A model generated the notes under the pieces. The model had not been told where the DNA came from. It saw only the letters and a program-made list of their open reading frames with translations, and made no database searches. From contig CP136065.1 of the NCBI GenBank assembly GCA_032622095.1, positions 114,803,195-114,867,194 of the forward strand: a stretch of 64,000 bases of DNA, read 5' to 3'. The DNA comes from Siphonodentalium dalli. Taxonomy: Eukaryota; Mollusca; Scaphopoda; Gadilida; Siphonodentaliidae. Below, piece by piece: positions 55,701-59,057 of this stretch. How positions within the stretch are numbered: position 1 is the first letter of the stretch; the number at the start of each line of letters is the position of its first letter. Position numbers and translations under genes: made by a program.

Positions 55701-58700
55701 GTACCAATGCGAATACTATTATATAAATTTATGCAGATTACGGTATATCATGTCTGATAGTGACAGCGACAATGCTCAAAATATTATCAAAACGAAAGAG
55801 TTGATTCGTCGGAATACAGTGAATCTGATCGCGGTTATATGATTCCACTTCTGAGTTCGAAGTTTTAATCGAGTCTGAGCATGTGCTCTCAGACCCGGAA
55901 GTCGACTAATTGTTATATTCTGACTTGCTGACAAACGTTGGTCAGTGAAAATACTTAATTACCATCCGGAATCTTTAACTCAGCCATGCTTCAGATATGT
56001 ACTATTTCCTTGGCTCGTTTATGTTCAGTCATGCTCTAGATAGTTACTAATCTAAGACCGCGAAAACGCCGCAGACTTCGATAGTAGCCATACTAGCCAA
56101 GCTCTCATTGGTCAAACTAAAAAAACTTCATCTTAACTGGATAACTAATGGCAGTTCTTCGCTCATCGATAACTTTCAAAATTTGACAGCTACGGCAAGT
56201 CAGAGACTATTGTTTGATAAAACTGATAATAAAACTGATATAAATATGTTTTATTTGTGTTTCTGGGAGAATGATACTTGTGCATTATACACATGTTTGT
56301 CTTTATTCAGTAGTCATTTCATCAATTTTAATTTTAATTGTGCTCCCTCAAAAAAGGCGCGCGCAAATCCCAAAAGCTCCGAGTGATATATGGCGCACCT
56401 ACTTTTTCCAAAATCGAAGGACTGATTTCCGATGAATGCTGATAGCCATCTTCGAAAAAACTCTTTACATTAATAAATCATTCACTTCGGTGTTTGGAAA
56501 TCAGTTATAGGACAATGACGCCATATGAACTGAACTGTCTAAAATGTGGTACCACAGTTTATGTAGGTGAGACAGAACGCCATCCAGCTGACAGATCTCA
56601 GGACCATCAAAGAGATGTCGGGTTACACATGGATAAGCCGGCGTACGAACATTTTCATTCTCAAGGCCACCGTGGTATAGCGGATCTACAGGTAGCAGAG
56701 TTGGAGAAGTTTATGGAAGGAAGTTGTAGAGACTAATATGCAAGGATAGGTGGATACGGCGATTAGGAACATGGGAGGGGAATGTATTCAATAGCCATAC
56801 TAGTGGTTCTGCTCCCTTCTAAGACATTGTCAATGACACACAATCAAGTTGCTATAACGTCGTCACTGAAAACTGACTAATTACATCAGCAGGACGACAT
56901 CAGTTCTTTGTTGAAATATATATTACCGGTACAGTCAAGTCACATAACTGTCTGAGAATCTAACTTTCACCGACAAAGGTCTAAGGCTGAAAGCTTTGAA
57001 ATAAAAGAGTGTACATATTATGATAACTGTATTAATGCTGCCCCTATACTTGCTGTCAACTGTGATAGTAAGACTTTTTGATTAGAATTGTGGTAAGTGA
57101 CACACAATAGAAATGTCATGAGGAAATGGTCATTGTTACAAAAAATGATAATATTTGACTACTTCCTAATCAAATTGTATGACTTTTATCAGAAGTAGCA
57201 CAGTCCTAATTAATGAAGCATTTGCAGAAGTTATGACTGGCAAATGAATTAACTCTTAATCGAAGACTTCAAAAAGGAACTGAACAGCGACAATATACGT
57301 CCACCTGCCTATTTTTATCATAGTAAATGCCGTAAATCTCATATCCTGCATACCCTGTTAAGACTGAACTGCAGCCACCTGAGTTGTGACCTGATAGATA
57401 ATCATGTAAAAATCTCCCCCTTCTGTATATGTGGGGAACTTGAGACAACTTTACCACTATTTCTTTGAATGTACATTTTATCAAGAGCCCAGGAAGAACT
57501 ATAAGACTCCCTACCCAATGTTGCCCTATCTGAGAATACTTTAATGCGGGGATCAAGGGAGCTTAGCCTTTCGCGAAAACAAACAAATATTTACTGCAGT
57601 ACAGACATATATTATGAGAACAAAAAGATTTCCATGATTTGTACGGGTAACAAATTACTTTGGATTCCGGCCGCACGATATTCCCCATTATATATGTAGT
57701 ACTAAATGTCTTCCGATAACGATTATTTTGTATGTTACTTACTTGTCACTATTCTGTATATGTGAAATGATTCCATATGAAGGATGCTGCGATATTCACA
57801 GTGAACACCATTGGAATATGAATTGGCCATTGCAATTGACCCCCTCCCATGGAGCCTGACGCATGCATATTACTACAGACGAGCATCATTTTTATCACGC
57901 AACAACTCAATTATTGAAAACTCCCCACCACTGTCATCATTTCACGATTCATCTTCCCCCTCCTGTCTTCTACTTTCTCACCCCCTCTCTCTCTCTCTCA
58001 CTCCCTGCCTCTTGCTATCCCTAACACTATCTTCTCCCAGTTTCCATCCCTAACTCAAACTTAGTTATATATCTCCTTTTCTCCTAAAAACATTATTACA
58101 ATCATTTCCCGTCTGATCGATACCCCTCCCTCACTTATTGGGGAAGGGGCATATAAGCCCTCGGGCTTGTTGTCTGATCCTCATTTCCATACATTATCTC
58201 TTCTACTTTGCATATTTGTGTCATCTGTATATTATTTTATGTTATGTTGGATTTGGAAATAAAAATATGTTTACACTAATTAACTCTTAACCTCATAGGT
58301 TATGCAATTGATTATGATGCTAGCATTCTCAGTAAAATATAAGTCTTTTAGATGTTTAATAGCTTCTATGTTCATTATTTTCAACAATAACTCTTTTGTT
58401 TTCTAGGATGTGTCTCCTGGTTTTGTTTTGTGTCCAAATGATAACTTATGTAATACGGGAAAATTATTTGATGCTCAGGTAACTAGAACTTCTACTTTTT
58501 ATTACAGGTGCAATTATAATGTAATTCTTATTAGATTTAATGAAAATACTTCTTGTGTTGGTAAATTCAGCCTCATTGCTTTCTTCTGCCAGTGGATAAC
58601 ATGAACAGGCTGCATTTTGTAGGTACAATATAATAGATTGGAGAGTTCTTAAGTCTGTACACATAAAATATCAAGGAATTAAGCAAACATTGCATTTTCC

Positions 58701-59057
58701 TCTATATTCAAATTTCCATGACCACACTGGATTTGCTATTTATCTCTAAAATAACCTTGGATGGGTACTCGAGGTAAACATGTTCTATATCAAATTCATG
58801 GTATTCAGAATGAATCATTTCAGGAAGCAAAACAAATGGTGCCAATAAGTGCTTTTAAAATGTTACATGTAAACAGTTTGCTTCCAAAACATTTGATATA
58901 TGGGTTAAAACCACACAGAACTTAGGAGGTTTGTAATTGTATATTAATCATGTTACTTTCATTGCAGATTGTGATATTAGAACATAAATCTATTATTTGT
59001 GCTGGATATAGTGCTGTGCTACACATCCATGCTTGTGCTGAGGAAGTTACAATCAAA
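1531..59057 (+). CDS. GSPT1: Eukaryotic release factor eRF3 GTPase (GSPT1 family), 11 exons, partial at both ends
   Basis: Joined exons 1531-1719, 7309-7342, 9957-10034, 18321-18501, 19364-19518, 20004-20150, 21984-22077, 34792-34872, 49596-49697, 58407-58478 and 58968-59057 give an uninterrupted 407-residue frame. It reads as eRF3, the cytosolic GTPase that binds eRF1 and drives stop-codon-dependent peptide release. Seen in order: acidic linker (residues about 14-31), G1 GHVDAGKST (60-68), switch I with [14 protein letters not shown]3 DAPGHKSF, G4 NKMDD, G5 SGLTG, then the EF-Tu-like domain 2 and the beginning of domain 3 (eRF1-binding side). Residues fit animal GSPT1 and not eEF1A or HBS1, for example [13 protein letters not shown] and the PWY/YLDNL segment. 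All introns are GT-AG and phases match. Missing: the N-terminal PAM2-bearing region upstream, and about 75 C-terminal residues downstream. The GSPT1/GSPT2 split is vertebrate, so the symbol means the single invertebrate eRF3 gene. About 98 percent of the span is intron, mostly TEs. Confidence 0.96.
1578..1632 (+). repeat. GAG/GAA/GAT microsatellite inside eRF3 coding sequence
   Basis: A run of almost only GAG, GAA and GAT codons encodes the acidic tract of exon 1531-1719. Length is probably polymorphic. Confidence 0.85.
1753..2710. repeat. Intron with degraded atctcaatgaaatttggtatg-type repeats and (CTGT) run
   Basis: About 2050-2700 carries units with atctcaatgaaattt, gtgttcaattg and ttccattctagagtt, the family seen again at 19590-19880 and 33105-33600. 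A short (ctgt)n run lies at about 2313-2333. 1753-2050 shows nothing recognisable. Confidence 0.55.
2711..3600 (+). repeat. HINE-like element copy with hairpin 3' end
   Basis: Begins at a buried right-end sequence (gagctacagtgtcattgac, about 2718-2748), carries about 5 tandem units and ends at 3490-3598 with the family 3' block (ccacattcctaatcactcc, gactgtaacacatgaaatta, ttgagctacagtgtcat) plus hairpin AGTGTCA-T-T(G/T)ACACT. The unit at 3320-3400 is the best empty-site match for the 5.6-kb insert at 26112-31707. Confidence 0.85.
3601..4013. other. Unassigned intron sequence
   Basis: AT-rich intron; no repeat family or coding signal recognised. Confidence 0.4.
4023..5393. mobile_element. Mutator-like non-autonomous DNA transposon, 1371 bp, 9-bp TSD
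   Basis: Both ends carry the same inverted sequence for about 110 bp: left 4023-4135 begins TAGTCCAAGTCTTCTCGTAC, right 5285-5393 is its reverse complement, nearly identical over the outer 75 bp. TCCTATATG stands at 4014-4022 and again at 5394-5402, a 9-bp TSD. Long terminal inverted repeats (TIRs) with 9-bp TSD are typical of MULEs. The only sizeable internal frame (4745-5026, 93 codons) resembles nothing I know, so it is called non-autonomous. High TIR identity suggests a fairly recent insertion. Confidence 0.82.
5430..6776. mobile_element. hAT-like non-autonomous element, 1347 bp, 8-bp TSD
   Basis: GTTGTGAT is found at 5422-5429 and 6777-6784. The enclosed element starts CAGGCCTCAGGCTAGAGG and ends in the reverse complement of CAGGCCCCACGCTACGAGG, a short imperfect TIR of the CAGG class. 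Eight-bp TSD plus CAG-type TIR indicates hAT. No transposase frame is visible. Near the right end (6680-6772) lies a GC-rich stretch of short palindromic GGCGACTTCGT/GGCGA motifs, possibly subterminal protein-binding repeats. Confidence 0.78.
6785..7124. other. Unassigned intron sequence
   Basis: Nothing recognised; ordinary AT-rich intron. Confidence 0.35.
7125..7216 (+). repeat. Solo decayed 3' end of the HINE-like family
   Basis: Matches the family 3' block with many substitutions: gcattcctttgcgctccatt, gattgtaatgtatgacatta, attaagctaaagcttcattg, acatgttcatt. No tandem units remain. Confidence 0.6.
7309..7342 (+). CDS. GSPT1: eRF3 microexon (34 nt) carrying the P-loop
   Basis: Acceptor cgtttcag|AT, donor gtaagt at 7343. 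The 34 nt complete the Asp of GHVD and encode [10 protein letters not shown] plus two bases of the next Met. This is the nucleotide-binding P-loop (Lys and Ser of GKS contact the phosphates and Mg2+). It is too short for ORF callers and is placed by perfect phase fit (phase 1 in, phase 2 out) between its neighbours. The 5.6-kb intron before it holds a Mutator-like and a hAT-like insertion. Confidence 0.93.
7343..8413. other. Intron sequence without recognised elements
   Basis: Several open frames here (for example 7924-8340 minus, 8118-8327 plus) overlap each other on both strands and show no family resemblance; I see no gene. Confidence 0.4.
8414..9663. mobile_element. Probable old DNA transposon with CTTGAA-rich ends
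   Basis: Left end CAGGGTATCCGCGGCTCC is followed by repeated tccttgaa/ccttgaaac motifs to about 8520; the right end (9545-9663) holds the same motifs and closes with GGCAGATACCATG, whose reverse complement CATGGTATCTGCC pairs with the left end. Flanks share only TATAA, so the TSD is unclear. The style (CAGGG start, CCTTGAAA subterminal repeats) recalls hAT elements. Confidence 0.45.
9957..10034 (+). CDS. GSPT1: eRF3 exon: GTPase domain helix, [20 protein letters not shown]
   Basis: Acceptor tttatag|G; encodes residues 74-99 ([25 protein letters not shown]) and two bases of the Trp that is completed in the next exon. The donor must be gtatag at 10035, because WYLSW is only restored when TG joins G at 18321; the apparent continuation TGGTATAG is intron. 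This is a weaker-than-consensus donor. Downstream intron is about 8.3 kb. Confidence 0.93.
10096..12830 (+). repeat. TATACCCCCAC...CTCTTGTT repeat, split by a piggyBac-like insertion
   Basis: Starts attataCCCCCACTTTCGAA at about 10099, runs to 10546, and resumes at 12719 to end gtgcacacctcttgtt at about 12829. A colinear, uninterrupted copy lies in inverse orientation at 62787-63340. The 3' end carries the palindrome CACTCGAGTG followed by cacaCCTCTTGTT. No coding sequence seen. Confidence 0.75.
10547..12718. mobile_element. piggyBac-like non-autonomous element, 2172 bp, TTAA target
   Basis: TTAA at 10543-10546 and 12719-12722 flank an insert starting CCCTTATTCCAACG and ending in the reverse complement of CCCTTTTCCCCAACAGC. 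The uninterrupted sister copy (62787-63340, minus) shows the empty site with a single TTAA. Contains a perfect 34-bp direct duplication (10561-10594, 10595-10628) and a second repeated segment (aaaatgaaaacaaacgaaa, about 10793 and 11250). No transposase reading frame found. Confidence 0.85.
12897..13247. mobile_element. Palindromic MITE, about 350 bp
   Basis: Arms pair across the whole length: left tttaaaagggatatacctaa, catttatgggg and ctactatactcaacagaa match the reverse complement of 13165-13247; the inner arms tataatgaaaatg (about 13042) and cattttcattata (about 13078) pair too. Ends TTAAAAGGGA/TCCCTTTAA may mark a TTAA site. Confidence 0.65.
13248..13567. other. Unassigned intron sequence
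   Basis: Nothing recognised. Confidence 0.35.
13568..14394. mobile_element. Possible MITE with GGGTGGCCTTC inverted ends
   Basis: Left aaagggacgggtggccttca and right gaaggccacccctatcttt are inverted about 800 bp apart. No convincing TSD. A minus-strand frame at 14000-14260 (86 codons) lies inside and is unassigned. Confidence 0.4.
14451..15555 (-). mobile_element. Complete HINE-like element, minus strand
   Basis: Reverse-strand copy with both ends: the 3' block with hairpin (aatgaaagtgtcaatgacac) at 14451-14550, about 5 tandem units of 155-165 bp, and the 5' block ending agcattac... gttgacgccttacgcacaca to caaagtaaagttgagctaa at 15480-15555. Read on the minus strand, the 5' end forms a hairpin (AGCTCAACTTTAC / GTAAAGTTTGAGCT). 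Subterminal inverted repeats, 3' hairpin and central 160-bp units fit Helentron-associated elements of bivalves (pearl/HINE type). Confidence 0.82.
15556..17029. other. Intron with G-tract repeat; otherwise unassigned
   Basis: Runs of 11-12 G occur at about 15923 and 16208. Segment 16208-16245 (tcggaaattttttccaggca, cgtatgatgg) is inverted at 17719-17765. The rest shows no genes. Confidence 0.45.
17030..17242. mobile_element. TA-flanked palindromic MITE, copy 1
   Basis: CAGTAATGCCCTAATTAA ... TTAATTAGGGCATTACTG with TA on both sides (17028-17029, 17243-17244). The two arms pair along nearly the full 213 bp, with the axis at about 17137. TA duplication and CAGT ends indicate a Tc1/mariner-type MITE. 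Confidence 0.88.
17560..17900 (+). repeat. GGGTGGGTGTCC-rich repeat with C15 tract
   Basis: Several ggtgggtgtcc..cggaaaa units followed by a C15 run at 17751-17765 and ttatggccctttgtaatttt. Inverted relative to 16208-16245. Overlapping frames across it are low-complexity artefacts. Confidence 0.5.
18045..18225 (+). repeat. Diverged tandem duplication, about 100-bp unit
   Basis: tcccacaattactagatggg ... aaacaaaaacacatgggg recurs as tcccacaattcatc ... cttgatgggtgcc ... accaaaaacacttggg. Confidence 0.55.
18233..18258 (+). repeat. G-rich tract (G15 then GGGGG, GGG), G-quadruplex-prone
   Basis: Fifteen consecutive G, then TGGGGGTGGG, 63 bp upstream of the exon at 18321. G-rich on the transcribed RNA. 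Confidence 0.7.
18321..18501 (+). CDS. GSPT1: eRF3 exon: switch I and G3 (DAPGH)
   Basis: Acceptor atctttacag|G, donor gtaagc at 18502 (phase 0). Encodes [18 protein letters not shown], the switch I region [12 protein letters not shown], and [20 protein letters not shown] with [16 protein letters not shown] is G3; its His is the position used in translational GTPases to activate water. The open frame runs on past the donor to 18660 into a MITE, but that is intron: the next coding residues ([12 protein letters not shown]) are at 19364. Confidence 0.96.
18540..18714. mobile_element. TA-flanked palindromic MITE, copy 2
   Basis: CAGTAATGCCCTAAATAATC ... GATTATTGAGGGCATTACTG, TA at 18538-18539 and 18715-18716, arms pairing across 175 bp. 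It sits 37 bp downstream of an eRF3 donor site, within the 862-bp intron. Confidence 0.87.
19364..19518 (+). CDS. GSPT1: eRF3 exon: G4 (NKMDD)
   Basis: Acceptor tgtatttcag|GTA, donor gtaata at 19519 (phase 2). Encodes [20 protein letters not shown] followed by [31 protein letters not shown] and two bases of an Arg. NKMD is G4, the guanine-specificity motif. The preceding 862-bp intron contains a palindromic MITE; the following intron is 485 bp. Confidence 0.96.
19590..19993 (+). repeat. atctcaatgaaatttggtatg-type repeat ending in CTCTTGTT
   Basis: Two units with aaatttggtatggatgttca / atctcaatgaaattttgtat, then ggcggtatgcc, gggggtatataccggac and the tail gtccatCTCTTGTT at 19980-19993, right next to the exon 20004 acceptor. 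Confidence 0.65.
20004..20150 (+). CDS. GSPT1: eRF3 exon: G5 (SGLTG) and end of GTPase domain
   Basis: Acceptor ttgtctctgcag|G completes AG-G Arg, donor gtaagt at 20151 (phase 2). Encodes [40 protein letters not shown] and [13 protein letters not shown] is G5 and PWY marks the end of the GTPase domain. The polypyrimidine tract just upstream overlaps the tail of a dispersed repeat (19986-19993). Confidence 0.96.
20196..20268 (+). repeat. Short tandem duplication, about 35-bp unit
   Basis: tctgggacagcctatattta/agttatagta is followed by tctgggacagccttatttaa/gttatagtga. Confidence 0.75.
20411..21659 (+). mobile_element. Complete HINE-like element, plus strand
   Basis: 5' block ttagctcacctttattttgt/aaagtttgagctattgcc at 20411, about 7 tandem units, 3' block from about 21560 (ccgcattcctaatcactcca) to the hairpin tatcattgacact and cattt at 21659. 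Lies in the intron between exons 20004-20150 and 21984-22077. Confidence 0.85.
21984..22077 (+). CDS. GSPT1: eRF3 exon: GTPase/domain 2 junction
   Basis: Acceptor ttttatttcag|A, donor gtttgt at 22078 (phase 0; GT is present but positions 3-6 are off consensus). Encodes [19 protein letters not shown] then [13 protein letters not shown], matching the LPFIPYLDNL and PIVDKYK segments of animal eRF3. A 12.7-kb intron follows. Confidence 0.95.
22160..22345 (+). repeat. Dispersed repeat (TATCTTGCCCACTGAAC...), plus copy
   Basis: Reverse complement of 32885-33066 over about 185 bp (ccggccacgtgatctccgat, gcaatcgccagattggttca, ggtatattcccaatttaact). See the separate finding. Confidence 0.75.
22346..23173. 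other. Unassigned intron with G21 tract
   Basis: A run of 21 G at 22532-22552; the rest is AT-rich sequence with no recognised gene or repeat. Confidence 0.45.
23174..23227 (+). pseudogene. Initiator tRNA-Met-like fragment (5' two thirds)
   Basis: AGCAGAGTGGTGCAGTGGTA is followed by GCATTCTGAGCCCATAACCCAGAGGTC and GGAT, which follows eukaryotic initiator tRNA-Met through acceptor 5' strand, D arm, anticodon arm with CAT in the loop, and variable loop. The T arm and 3' acceptor strand are absent and A7 follows, so it cannot be a functional tRNA. It is a tRNA-derived retroposon head or retropseudogene. Confidence 0.75.
23231..23390 (+). pseudogene. 28S rRNA-derived segment
   Basis: TCGCGAGTCG.AGGGT, AAACCCGAAGGCGCAATG, AAAGTGAAGGCC, GCCGAGGTGGGATCCGCG and GCGCACCACCGGCC occur in the order and spacing of the large-subunit rRNA segment just after the D2 variable region. 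It is only about 160 bp and diverged, so it is not an rDNA unit. It joins the tRNA-Met-like fragment through an A-rich link; could be a 28S-derived SINE module. Confidence 0.75.
23431..23765 (+). mobile_element. tRNA-derived SINE-like unit
   Basis: A-box-like tggccgagaggtagcgtac and B-box-like ggggatcgcaacc are spaced as in a tRNA (23437-23490). They are followed downstream by a conserved-looking core (gtgtgcacgttaaagaac at 23700-23717) of the kind found in metazoan tRNA-SINEs. 3' boundary uncertain. Confidence 0.6.
23870..25340. repeat. GC-richer block with two diverged about 450-bp copies
   Basis: 23876-24335 and 24830-25330 align in order: cctagagat; ttcccctcg..cgag..ttcactag; gcactt/gactcggggcga; ggaggggca(a/c)cccatcca; tcgacc; then ggt..ctgctgg..ttgggct and gaattcc/gttcccggctgcctt. 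On the minus strand the last part of both gives similar peptides (KAA.N...MELEN/MELAN), hinting at a decayed TE reading frame. Confidence 0.55.
24553..24612 (+). mobile_element. tRNA-like SINE head
   Basis: gtgtcgccgtagccaagtgg (A box) and gggatcgaacc (B box, 24598-24608) lie at tRNA spacing with a 12-base arm between them. No 3' acceptor pairing, so not a tRNA gene. It lies between the two copies of the duplicated block. Confidence 0.6.
28380..28865 (+). other. GC- and pyrimidine-rich island inside the 5.6-kb insert
   Basis: About 480 bp of C/CCG/CCT-rich + strand sequence with many CpG, preceded by gcatgcgcag (28332, an NRF1-like motif). All three forward frames are open for long stretches because stops are rare in such sequence; the Pro/Ser-rich products are not credible proteins. 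Could be a promoter-like CpG cluster or a captured fragment. Confidence 0.55.
29040..31370. other. AT-rich interior of the 5.6-kb insert
   Basis: No recognised coding sequence or repeat family; small frames (for example 30761-31000) have no resemblance to known proteins. Confidence 0.4.
31372..31478 (-). repeat. End-to-end junction of the 5.6-kb element termini
   Basis: On the minus strand this reads as the element right end (hairpin TTTGGAC..GTCCAAA, cttgta), then ATTTT, then the element left end cttacgaaaactaccttac, each about 45-55 bp. It is the arrangement expected for a circular or tandem form joined through the same 5 bp that flank the element. Confidence 0.7.
32335..32739. other. Unassigned intron sequence
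   Basis: Nothing recognised. Confidence 0.35.
32740..32823. mobile_element. Small hairpin MITE, CAGTGGGCAAGATA termini
   Basis: CAGTGGGCAAGATAACTTTG at 32740 pairs with agtatcttgcccactg at about 32823; inner ggagata/tatctcct pair too. Half of the same hairpin recurs at 33051-33110. Confidence 0.65.
32885..33066 (-). repeat. Dispersed repeat, minus copy of 22160-22345
   Basis: tgaaccaatctggcgattgc, atcacgtggccggatgtta and ttcagtgggcaagata run in reverse-complement order to 22160-22345. Confidence 0.75.
33105..33620 (+). repeat. Tandem repeat, about 160-165-bp unit, three copies
   Basis: Units start at about 33111, 33275 and 33436 with ctcaaccatgggtgatcgga then tctcaatgaaatttggtatg, ...caaaagagggtt...ttgacgtt...gttcaagagtta and ctttgtttatctgaaaatgt. 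Confidence 0.75.
33925..34055 (+). mobile_element. Diverged solo end of the Mutator-like family
   Basis: actcccgccca..ttgggcgtaaagtc..cttatagacgag..gactcagtccaaaacagcatc.. and gaccgagaagacttggtcta follow in order the right terminus of the element at 4023-5393 (5270-5393) with many changes. Confidence 0.6.
34149..34283. mobile_element. TA-flanked MITE, copy 3 (internally deleted)
   Basis: CAGTAATGCCCTCAGTAATC ... GATTACTTAGGGCATTACTG with TA at 34147-34148 and 34284-34285. The right arm is full length; the left arm lacks about 60 bp compared with copies 1 and 2, so the palindrome is broken. Confidence 0.83.
34300..34690 (+). repeat. ATAACTTGAGCAATATT repeat units
   Basis: gatgataacttgagcaatat..caccagaatatcttgatatatgg and its partners at about 34575 and 34895-downstream kin (51510, 54905) show a dispersed tandem family. 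Confidence 0.5.
34792..34872 (+). CDS. GSPT1: eRF3 exon: domain 2 beta-barrel, [13 protein letters not shown]
   Basis: Acceptor atctttcag|GAT, donor gtaagt at 34873; 27 codons, phase 0 at both ends. Encodes [20 protein letters not shown] then LTLMPNR, corresponding to DMGTVVLGKLESG..MMPNK of vertebrates. It is isolated by 12.7 kb upstream and 14.7 kb downstream of repeat-rich intron. Confidence 0.95.
35230..36805 (+). repeat. Tandem array of ggtttccggatgataacttt repeats, about 160-190-bp units
   Basis: At least eight units carry ggtttccg(a/g)ccgataact or ggtttccggatgataacttt, ttggtatgtg, aggtcaagttcgaattcggg and gagttatggccctttttt. The array is cut at about 36805 by a HINE-like element and resumes at 38333-38490. 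No genes. Confidence 0.8.
36808..38332 (+). mobile_element. HINE-like element lacking its 5' block
   Basis: About nine 156-164-bp units in two types (ttttactctttgtatgacta and tttcaaaattcaatccatta), closing with ttctttacaaagttgagcta and the hairpin at 38332. The ggtttccggatgataacttt array resumes immediately, so the element inserted into, or arose within, that array. Confidence 0.8.
38492..46144 (+). mobile_element. Compound HINE-like array, three 5' blocks and one 3' block
   Basis: 5' blocks (ttagctcaactttactttgt ... gtaaggcgtcaacaatgcag) start at 38492, 39629 and 43667; only one 3' block exists (46030-46144). Between them run about 45 units of about 160 bp. Higher-order copies are visible: 39080-40090 matches 43120-44117 at an offset of about 4.04 kb, and 39840-41290 matches 41290-42740 at about 1.45 kb (nine units). 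No genuine genes: repeated 60-131-codon frames on both strands merely follow the unit. Confidence 0.88.
46146..46890 (+). repeat. Tandem repeat, 150-181-bp unit, about 4.5 copies
   Basis: gtatatgagttcacatgacc, gagttattggactttgttta, aatagacgacgtcacagggc and ccacaaatctcaacggattt recur at starts 46146, 46321, 46471, 46652 and 46813. Ends with cccacCTCTTGTT at about 46886. The unit is unrelated in sequence to the HINE unit next to it. Confidence 0.82.
46891..47351. other. Unassigned intron sequence
   Basis: Nothing recognised. Confidence 0.35.
47352..48841 (+). mobile_element. Complete HINE-like element, plus strand
   Basis: 5' block at 47352 (ttagctcaactttactttgt), about eight units, 3' block from about 48790 (ttctttacaaagttgagcta, hairpin agtgtcattgacact) to 48841. 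Followed directly by ggtttccggatgataacttt repeats. Confidence 0.85.
48842..49475 (+). repeat. ggtttccggatgataacttt repeats ending gatgCTCTTGTT
   Basis: Two to three diverged units and the tail ttgccacgccctagggatgc/tcttgtt at about 49445-49470, about 125 bp upstream of exon 49596. Confidence 0.65.
49596..49697 (+). CDS. GSPT1: eRF3 exon: domain 2, SDDDEAE loop
   Basis: Acceptor gccttacag|GTT, donor gtatac at 49698; 34 codons, phase 0 both ends. Encodes [20 protein letters not shown] then [14 protein letters not shown], matching the V.VLGILSDDVETD..PGENLKIRLKG(I)EEE segment of eRF3. The following open frame to about 49802 is intron. Confidence 0.95.
49803..51400. other. Intron sequence, no gene recognised
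   Basis: Mostly unique-looking. Inverted-looking ends ctaatcggcagccc (about 50091) and gattagtcgactagtag (about 51244) might belong to a DNA element, but no TSD was found. Confidence 0.35.
51410..52345 (+). repeat. Tandem ggtttccggatgataactca repeats, about 160-171-bp unit
   Basis: Regular units start at 51866, 52026 and 52197 (ggtttccggatgat..ctcaag, atatcaa.atacaggtcaagt, tttgatccgatgatttttc, gagttatgg), with older ones at 51410-51860. Confidence 0.8.
52670..54720. mobile_element. About 2-kb element with long diverged inverted ends
   Basis: 52675-52825 (tttccccagcgtctctatca, ttcggtacgcgatg, acctctgttgacaaggatgt, gacgatagaacgg) is matched in reverse complement by 54525-54660 (cttccccagcgtct, ccggtacgcgat, gtctctgttgacgagaattt, gataggacgg). 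Outer limits unclear; no TSD found, no coding sequence seen. Confidence 0.55.
52989..53417. repeat. Inverted repeat GACTCAATCCGATCAGAC, about 430 bp apart
   Basis: actcaatccgatcagac at 52990-53006 and gtctgatcggattgagt at about 53400-53416 are exact complements; possible MITE nested in the larger element. Confidence 0.55.
54900..55150 (+). repeat. Degenerate repeat units ending gatgCTCTTGTT
   Basis: aatttcttgatatttggtac..gaagacgtaggtcaagtttgaa..gagttatgcctctttttc then the tail cccacgaccttgcgatgctc/ttgtt. Confidence 0.6.
55319..56424. mobile_element. hAT-like non-autonomous element, 1106 bp, perfect 8-bp TSD
   Basis: Starts CAGTCCTTCGATTTT (55319) and ends AAAATCGAAGGACTG (56424), a perfect 15-bp TIR. 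ATTTCCGA lies immediately outside at 55311-55318 and 56425-56432. Subterminal regions are rich in GGCGCGC/GCGCGC motifs at both ends. Internal frames (for example 55345-55581 and the acidic MSDSDSDN at about 55750) are short and interrupted. It landed in a degenerate HINE-like unit, seen on both sides (ccagtggccatcatgg / atagccatcttcg). Confidence 0.88.
56500..56822 (+). pseudogene. GIY-YIG endonuclease relic of a Penelope-like retroelement
   Basis: The frame gives [20 protein letters not shown] then [13 protein letters not shown] and [25 protein letters not shown]. After a frameshift near 56725 it gives [18 protein letters not shown]. CxxCGxxYVGET..R...H and the closing WIRRL..GN.FN are the C-terminal GIY-YIG nuclease domain found in Penelope-like and related retroelements. 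No reverse transcriptase domain upstream, no start codon context; a dead fragment just 3' of the hAT-like insertion. Confidence 0.7.
56966..56996 (+). ncRNA. Possible decayed hammerhead ribozyme core
   Basis: ccgacaaaggtctaaggctgaaagc has the layout CUGAUGA-stem II-GAAA of Penelope-associated hammerheads (canonical loop GGUC-UAA-GGCC), but the CUGAUGA box reads CCGACAA, so it should be inactive. The position, about 150 bp 3' of the GIY-YIG relic, suits a Penelope-like terminus. Confidence 0.4.
57240..58268 (+). pseudogene. LINE 3' relic: ORF2 C-terminus and 3' UTR
   Basis: [20 protein letters not shown] then [16 protein letters not shown]. After a frameshift at about 57455 it continues [14 protein letters not shown]. 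This is the R(L)xxHSxL...CxCG.xET..HyfxxC..Y motif at the C-terminus of many non-LTR reverse transcriptases (CR1/L2/jockey-like). A pyrimidine-rich stretch (57930-58060), then ggggaaggggcatataagcc and gggcttgttg, and the end tttggaaataaaaat (58250-58265) resemble a LINE 3' UTR and tail. It ends 140 bp upstream of exon 58407. Confidence 0.7.
58407..58478 (+). CDS. GSPT1: eRF3 exon: [15 protein letters not shown]
   Basis: Acceptor ttttctag|GAT, donor gtaact at 58479; 24 codons, phase 0 both ends. Encodes [20 protein letters not shown] then FDAQ, corresponding to ILPGFILCDPNNLCHSGRTFDAQ, the domain 2/3 boundary of eRF3. Confidence 0.95.
58968..59057 (+). CDS. GSPT1: eRF3 exon (last visible): start of domain 3
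   Basis: Acceptor cattgcag|ATT, donor gtaagt at 59058; 30 codons, phase 0. Encodes [20 protein letters not shown] then [10 protein letters not shown], matching IVIIEHKSIICPGYNAVLHIHTC. The next expected segment (ALICLVDKK..., then the C-terminal MGRFTLRDEG region) was looked for in 59058-64000 and is not there; the gene continues beyond the window. Confidence 0.95.
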
